From positions 1,302,001 through 1,366,000 of the forward strand of contig NZ_JAUSXO010000001.1 of assembly GCF_030816075.1 (NCBI RefSeq): DNA of 64,000 nucleotides, in the 5' to 3' direction. The DNA comes from Arthrobacter agilis. GTDB taxonomy: Bacteria > Actinomycetota > Actinomycetes > Actinomycetales > Micrococcaceae. The notes under the pieces are model-generated. The model was not told the origin of the DNA. It did no database searches and saw only the letters and a list, made by a program, of their open reading frames with translations. Shown here piece by piece: positions 59,646 through 64,000 of this stretch. The position numbers and the translations under genes are program-made. Positions within the stretch are counted from its first letter, which is position 1, and each line of letters opens with the position of its first letter.

Positions 59646-60398
59646 ATGACCGAAGAACGCGTTGAGGACGGTATTGAGCACACCATGAGCGAGCCGGCAC
59701 AGCTTCAGGACCTCGTCCTGGACAGCGCGGACCTCGAGCGATTCCTGAACAGACTCGCCGTGTTCGCAGCAGCCACGTTCTCCAACGAAACCCGGGAAGT
59801 GTTCTGCAGCGTCACGCTGCTACGCCCCAAAAGCAAGAGCATCATCGCCAGCAGCAGCGACCAGGCCAAGAACCTCGACGAAGTGCAACTCGCCTACGAC
59901 GACGGCCCGTGCCTGCGTGCGGCACGCGAGGGCCAGATCTACGTCGTGAAAGACTTCACGACCGACGATCGCTTCGGCGCATATTCCGCGGCCATGCTCA
60001 GCCACGGAATCCGGTCCGCTCTGGGTGTGCCCATCGCCCTGGACGGCCATGCAGCTGCGGGTCTGAACCTGTACGCGACCGCCCCTGACAGCTTTGATCC
60101 TGACGTCATGACAGCCGCGGACACGCTCGGCAGGGAAGCATCACAACTGCTGCGGATGGCCGTCCATATCGCTCACCTCACGGCCACCAACCACCACCTC
60201 ACCCAGGCTCTGAGCTCCCGAACCACGATCGATGTCGCCGCGGGCATCATCATGGCTCAGAACCGGTGTAGTCACGATGACGCGATGACCATCCTCAAAG
60301 CTGCCTCGAGCGGACGGAACATGAAACTCCATGATGTCGCCGGTGCTGTTGTCGCCTCGCTCGGACAGCAGACGCCCACGACCCACTTCAACCCCTGA
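59646..60398 (+). CDS. GAF-ANTAR regulator, type A
   Basis: The 250-residue protein has a short N-terminus, the LQDLVLDSADLERFLNRLA helix, a GAF domain at ~25-160 (YDDGPCLRAAREGQIYVVKD and LGVPIALDGHAAAGLNLYAT) and an ANTAR domain at ~185-245 (IDVAAGIIMAQNRCSHDDAM). It ends TPTTHFNP, matching the DTPATHFD ending of the 19558 protein. AAAGGA precedes the ATG at 59646. It is third in the block, like the gene at 19558. Confidence 0.9.
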   Translation: MTEERVEDGIEHTMSEPAQLQDLVLDSADLERFLNRLAVFAAATFSNETREVFCSVTLLRPKSKSIIASSSDQAKNLDEVQLAYDDGPCLRAAREGQIYVVKDFTTDDRFGAYSAAMLSHGIRSALGVPIALDGHAAAGLNLYATAPDSFDPDVMTAADTLGREASQLLRMAVHIAHLTATNHHLTQALSSRTTIDVAAGIIMAQNRCSHDDAMTILKAASSGRNMKLHDVAGAVVASLGQQTPTTHFNP

Positions 60399-61036
60399 GC
60401 TCCCCGGTCGCGTGAAGACTTCCCGTGGTATGCCCGTCCAAGACCAGCAGCCTACGGGGAGGCAGTAATTCAGCGTGTGCTGAAGCCTTGCATGCCCTCC
60501 TTCGCTTCGGCGCCGGTGAGCCCCCCCCGGCACCTAGGACCAGCACCCCGACCGCGCCACCAGCTAAGTACCTGATTTCTTGATGGCCCACTAGCGGTGA
60601 TAGCCAAGGGGCGGGATGACAGGTCGACTGCGGGAGGGCGTGTCCCTGCCACCCCTGCTCGGACCACGCACTGCTCAGCAGCGAAACCGCTCCTTTCCCG
60701 TAGTCGTCGTGCTCGCCGGCCAGAGTTATAAGGCACCTCACGCTGGTAGCCTCCCGCGTGTGCCGGCTTCATGCCACGACGCGCGTCGAGGGAGATCCTG
60801 TCGGTCCAGGTGGCGCCGATTCTGGCCAGGGACTGTCGTCGTTGGGCTCTCACCGGTCAGTCCCGGCTGGCTGCCTGCAACAGCCGCAGGAGCTTGCTTG
60901 TTGCTGTTGTGCAAGCAGATGGTGCGGCAAAGGCGTCGAAGACGCGGCACGCGTGGAAGCCTAGAATTGCTCGGTAGCAGTGACCGCTTGAGGCGTTGAA
61001 CAGGGGCACACTAGGAAGGTGGCGGAGGAGTCAGAC
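60399..61036. other. Intergenic, no gene seen
   Basis: A 640-base gap. Short open frames on both strands lack ribosome binding sites and family resemblance. A GGAGGAG ribosome binding site for the next gene lies at its right edge. The 46-bp repeat seen after the other type A genes is absent here. Confidence 0.4.
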
Positions 61037-61960
61037 GTGCTGGATGAGTATGTGCAGCAGTGGAGCGCGATCCAGACCGTGCGCGCAGCCGAACTGAGTC
61101 TCGCGGAGGTTGTGACCTCGTACTTCGATCTCGCGGGGAATGCCGATGAGCTCGACGTTCAGGGGTATCTGACCGGCCTGGTGATGCTTCCCGTCGTGGA
61201 GCGGGACCTGCTCGCCCACGCCATCAATGAACTGCTCGACAGCACCGGTTCCATGGTCGATGGCGCGCACTACAGCAACCCGGACGCTCGGACTTTCTCC
61301 GGGTACAGCGACTACCTGCGCGCATTGACTCTGTCCCCCGACGGATACGACTTCAGCGCCCCGCAGGCGGGAGATGACAGCACCAGCGCCCCCACCACCG
61401 AAGCTCCCACCGCCGGCTTTCAGGGCCTCATGGATGCGCGGGACCCGTGGGATCGGGCTGACAGTACGGGTGGGTACGAGGACAACTTCGACGTCGACGA
61501 AACCGAGTTCCAGCGCATTCAGGCATTGCACGAGTCAGGATTGCTCGAAACCGGTGCGGAGGAACGCTTCGATCGGATCACTCGGCAGGCCCGGGATCAC
61601 TTCGGCGTCAGCTCGGCCTCCATCGCCCTTATCACGGAGGACTCGCAGGTCATCAAATCCGTCGTTGGACCCATCGGTCAGGACCTCCCACGTGGCCTGG
61701 CACTATGTGCGAGGACGATCGAACTGGACCGCACCCTGGTCATTCCTGATGCCACCGGTGACCCGGAATGGCGGAATCACCCGCTCGTCGCCGGCGAGCC
61801 ACGGATCCGCTTCTATGCCGGTCACCCCATCAGCACCGCCGACGGCTGGCGTATCGGCGCCCTCTGTATCATCGACGATCAGCCCCGACACTTTACTGAG
61901 GAAGATCTCGACGCCCTCAGGCGTCTGGCCGCACAGGCGCAGATGGAAATATGGGTCTGA
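61037..61960 (+). CDS. Fusion of the small 'WIRYFSL'-type domain with a GAF domain
   Basis: Residues ~10-75 match the small-domain family (VVTSYFDLAGNADELDVQGY, then LTGLVMLPVVERDLLAHAIN and ELLDS). After a linker rich in Asp, Ser and Thr, residues ~160-305 form a GAF domain (LQALHESGLLET-like entry as IQALHESGLLETGAEERFD, and GHPISTADGWRIGALCIIDD). No ANTAR or kinase part is present. GTG 61037 has GGAGGAG at six bases; GTG 61019 is less likely. The fusion ties the small domain to GAF signalling. Confidence 0.87.
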   Translation: MLDEYVQQWSAIQTVRAAELSLAEVVTSYFDLAGNADELDVQGYLTGLVMLPVVERDLLAHAINELLDSTGSMVDGAHYSNPDARTFSGYSDYLRALTLSPDGYDFSAPQAGDDSTSAPTTEAPTAGFQGLMDARDPWDRADSTGGYEDNFDVDETEFQRIQALHESGLLETGAEERFDRITRQARDHFGVSSASIALITEDSQVIKSVVGPIGQDLPRGLALCARTIELDRTLVIPDATGDPEWRNHPLVAGEPRIRFYAGHPISTADGWRIGALCIIDDQPRHFTEEDLDALRRLAAQAQMEIWV

Positions 61961-62012
61961 GCACGAGGAGCCAGGACCGGCCCGGCAGGAAGGTACTAAG
62001 GCTGCTTTGTTT

Positions 62013-62092
62013 TCGGGTGCCTTCCCCGATAGTGTCGTGAAGATACCGGGTCCAGCCAAAGGCCATGGTTGTGAGCGAACATAGGAACGGCT
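62013..62092 (+). promoter_or_regulatory. Conserved leader upstream of the GNAT-like gene, copy 2
   Basis: CGGGTGCCTTCCCCGATAGT, TCGTGAAGATA and ACATAGGAACGGC match the leader at 28787-28866. TCGGG and CCCGA can pair around UGCCUUC. AGGAA is the likely ribosome binding site. Confidence 0.5.
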
Positions 62093-62731
62093 ATGACAGA
62101 ACTCTTGCACCCAGCCCAGACCGACTCCACTTTCACGACTGGATCCGCCGATCCAGATCCTGTTGCGTCGCTGACCGAATCGACCACCAGCCCTCGGACA
62201 TCCGCGGTACGGGGTGCTCGTCCTAACTGTGAGAGCGGTTTGCTTGACGGACATCTTTCGTCCGAGGACCTCGCGGCACTGTCGACCAGACAATTGCGCG
62301 TCATGGTGAACCAGGCCTACAAGCTGATGGACACCGCCTACCCTCCCACCGGGGCCATCGAAGGTTACGAGATGATCGTCGAGGAACTCGAGTACCGGGC
62401 GGAGCAGGCCGCGGAACGCGGCACCAGTTCCGCGCACCAGCCCAAGGAAACATTCCGCGATAACCCCCTGTACCGCCGGTTTGAGCTATTCATCGATGGC
62501 ACCCTCGCCGCGTACGTGAAGTACACGATGGACGCAGGGACGGTGAGCCTCATCGATGGTGTTGAGCAGGCCGTCTTCCACGGTCATGGCCTTGACGCGG
62601 TCCTCATGCGCCATGTCGTCCTCAACGTCCACAAACGACGCCTCGGCCTCATCCCCGGGTGTCCAATGGCAATCACTTTCCTCGCCGACCATCCCCAGTA
62701 CCAGGTCCTGATCGGGCAGCGGGTTGACTAG
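62093..62731 (+). CDS. YjdJ-type GNAT-like protein with N-terminal helical domain, copy 2
   Basis: The 212-residue protein has a low-complexity N-terminus, a helical segment at ~58-108 (LSTRQLRVMVNQAYKLMDTA, then YEMIVEELEYRAEQAAERG) and a YjdJ-like GNAT fold at ~122-205 (RRFELFIDGTLAAYVKYTMD, and RRLGLIPGCPMAITFLADHP). The acetyl-CoA-binding loop is not well preserved, so it may be a non-catalytic binder. It follows the fusion gene by ~130 bases. Copy 1 lies at 28154 and a relic at 25974. Confidence 0.78.
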   Translation: MTELLHPAQTDSTFTTGSADPDPVASLTESTTSPRTSAVRGARPNCESGLLDGHLSSEDLAALSTRQLRVMVNQAYKLMDTAYPPTGAIEGYEMIVEELEYRAEQAAERGTSSAHQPKETFRDNPLYRRFELFIDGTLAAYVKYTMDAGTVSLIDGVEQAVFHGHGLDAVLMRHVVLNVHKRRLGLIPGCPMAITFLADHPQYQVLIGQRVD

Positions 62732-63083
62732 GAGTCGCATGCCCTGCAGCTGACCCGTCAGTCGGGAGGGTCGCGGACACGGCAGACCTCACAGTGGCTG
62801 GTCGTCACCAGCCGGCCACACCCTGAGGCTCAAAAGGAGCGGCCCGCAGCGTCGAGAGGACGCCCCGGAAGCCGATTTGTGAGGTGCAGGTCCGATACAT
62901 AGGGAAACGTTGAGGGTCAGCGCCGGGTGATGTTGAAAGTGTGCTGCGCATACTGGATGTACGCCTGACAGACGCCCTGTGATTCGATTCGCGGGGCTCA
63001 GCCGGCCACACCGACGAGCCTCGTGCACGAACGTGGACTCTTCTTCACAGCTCAAGCAGGCGGGCTGTGAAGGAGAAGTAACC
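62732..63083. other. Intergenic, no gene seen
   Basis: A gap of ~350 bases before the PAS-ANTAR gene. AAGGAG for the next start lies at its right end. Nothing else recognised. Confidence 0.4.
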
Positions 63084-63815
63084 GTGCCCGGGCACCAGAG
63101 CCGGTGGACACTCGCTATCGGACTGGCCCAAAAACGGGCCGGTTCTTCCGCCGCGTCGAAAGCTCCTCCCGTGACCCGCGTCTTCCCCTCGTCCGCGTCG
63201 TCTGCCGCACCGTTACCTCCCCCCGACGGCGTCACCGATCAGGCCGATCCGGGACCCAAGCTTCCGGACTGTCCTACCGGGACCTACGAGTTCTACTTCG
63301 ACTCCGGCACCTTCCTCTGGTCGGATGAGATGTACGAGATCCACGGCTATGAACGAGGAGACGTCGTTCCATCCCTCGAGCTCGGCTTCGCGCACATCGA
63401 CCCGGCCGACCTGCACAACAGTCGTGCACTGATGGACCGCCTCACCAATGAAGGCGGACCAATCGCCGGGTACCACACCCTCATCGATGCGAAGCAGCGA
63501 CGTCATCAGGTCCTCAGCGTCGCGGACCTGATCACCGACGCCGGTGGGACGACCGTCGGCATCAGGGGTGTGCTCGCCGACCTCACCCAACGGATCCACA
63601 ACGACACGCACCGCCTCGCGAACCAGGCCGTCGCCGACTCCGCCGCGCACCGCGCCATCATCGAGCAGGCCAAAGGCATTCTGATGGCCACACACCACAT
63701 CAGCGCCGACGATGCATTCGCAATGATCAGCAACCGCAGCCAGAACACGAACCGCAAAGTCAACGACATTGCCCGAGACATCGTGAATACCACCAGCACT
63801 CCGCCCCTGCGGTGA
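63084..63815 (+). CDS. PAS-ANTAR regulator
   Basis: The 243-residue protein has a disordered N-terminus (~45 residues), a PAS-fold domain at ~60-160 (TYEFYFDSGTFLWSDEMYEI, then HGYERGDVVPSLELGFAHID) and an ANTAR domain at ~180-240 (IIEQAKGILMATHHISADDA, then RSQNTNRKVNDIARDIV). The GTG at 63084 follows AAGGAG. PAS folds sense small ligands or redox signals; ANTAR binds RNA. It is the seventh ANTAR protein in the window, and the only one with PAS in place of GAF. Confidence 0.9.
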   Translation: MPGHQSRWTLAIGLAQKRAGSSAASKAPPVTRVFPSSASSAAPLPPPDGVTDQADPGPKLPDCPTGTYEFYFDSGTFLWSDEMYEIHGYERGDVVPSLELGFAHIDPADLHNSRALMDRLTNEGGPIAGYHTLIDAKQRRHQVLSVADLITDAGGTTVGIRGVLADLTQRIHNDTHRLANQAVADSAAHRAIIEQAKGILMATHHISADDAFAMISNRSQNTNRKVNDIARDIVNTTSTPPLR

Positions 63816-64000
63816 GCCTCGTGGTAGCCTCGCAGTCGATCAGGCAACGACGACACCCTAGCTGGCAAGGGTCTTCCACTGGGTTTCGCTTGAACGGCCA
63901 CAGTAAGCGCTGGTCTCACGCACGGATCATCCTGCGGGGCAACCCGTCAGTATCTGAACGAGCGCGGGCGATAGTTCACTACCGCGTCCAAGGGACTCGT

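Noticed and set aside
1-64000. tRNA or rRNA genes
   Set aside because: No cloverleaf-like segments with TTCRANNC arms and no conserved rRNA strings were noticed; a dedicated tRNA search would be needed to exclude them fully.

Overview
The window looks like accessory-rich DNA of a high-GC actinobacterium, most likely Micrococcaceae (Arthrobacter sensu lato). The reasons are the GC-rich third codon positions, the frequent GTG starts, the large set of GAF-ANTAR regulators, and small proteins I associate with that group. No rRNA, tRNA or CRISPR array was recognised. Identifications are by eye; no database search was run.

Layout. 0-6.8 kb: a flavin-type oxidase, a tandem universal stress protein, a broken SDR, an XRE/MmyB-like regulator divergent from an SDR, and an amidase. 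7-10.2 kb: two GAF-ANTAR genes flanked by two paralogous genes for ~90-residue proteins. 10.3-15.3 kb: small membrane proteins and decayed genes, including an excisionase-type HTH gene with one in-frame TGA and a twice-frameshifted gene. 15.5-19.3 kb: an ArsR / reductase / SRPBCC operon, an SDR divergent from a MarR gene, and a STAS-like protein. 19.5-21.8 kb: a GAF-ANTAR / small protein / GAF-ANTAR block. 22-31.3 kb: a cupin, a small HTH protein, an AT-rich iteron-like array, a res-like site, more signalling paralogues and a membrane-protein operon. 31.4-35.1 kb: a complete IS256-family element with an 8-bp target duplication beside a truncated resolvase, a DUF4041/T5orf172 protein, and a resolvase relic with its res-like site. 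35.3-48.1 kb: a seven-gene catabolic run (GH78 rhamnosidase, GH3 glucosidase, GMC oxidoreductase, aldehyde dehydrogenase, two esterase-type hydrolases, MFS transporter) divergent from a TetR gene with paired operators. 48-58 kb: solo repeats, a stress protein, a butanediol-dehydrogenase-like gene, IS and resolvase relics, a hydrolase and an APC permease. 58.3-63.8 kb: a second signalling block.

The most notable theme is signalling. Six GAF-ANTAR proteins, one PAS-ANTAR protein and one GAF protein occur with three recurring small-protein families. The block at 58.4-60.4 kb repeats, in opposite orientation, the gene order of the block at 19.6-21.7 kb. Both blocks open with a ~100-nt leader holding two hairpins that show compensatory changes and nearly fixed spacing. 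One small domain of these blocks also occurs fused to a GAF domain. I infer a paralogous, probably RNA-acting regulatory system; its input and targets are unknown.

The catabolic run reads as removal of rhamnose and glucose from a plant-type glycoside, de-esterification, and stepwise oxidation of the released alcohol. Mobile-DNA traces (one intact IS256, one IS256 relic, three resolvase relics, four res-like sites, a 250-bp duplicated segment) show that the region has been remodelled repeatedly.
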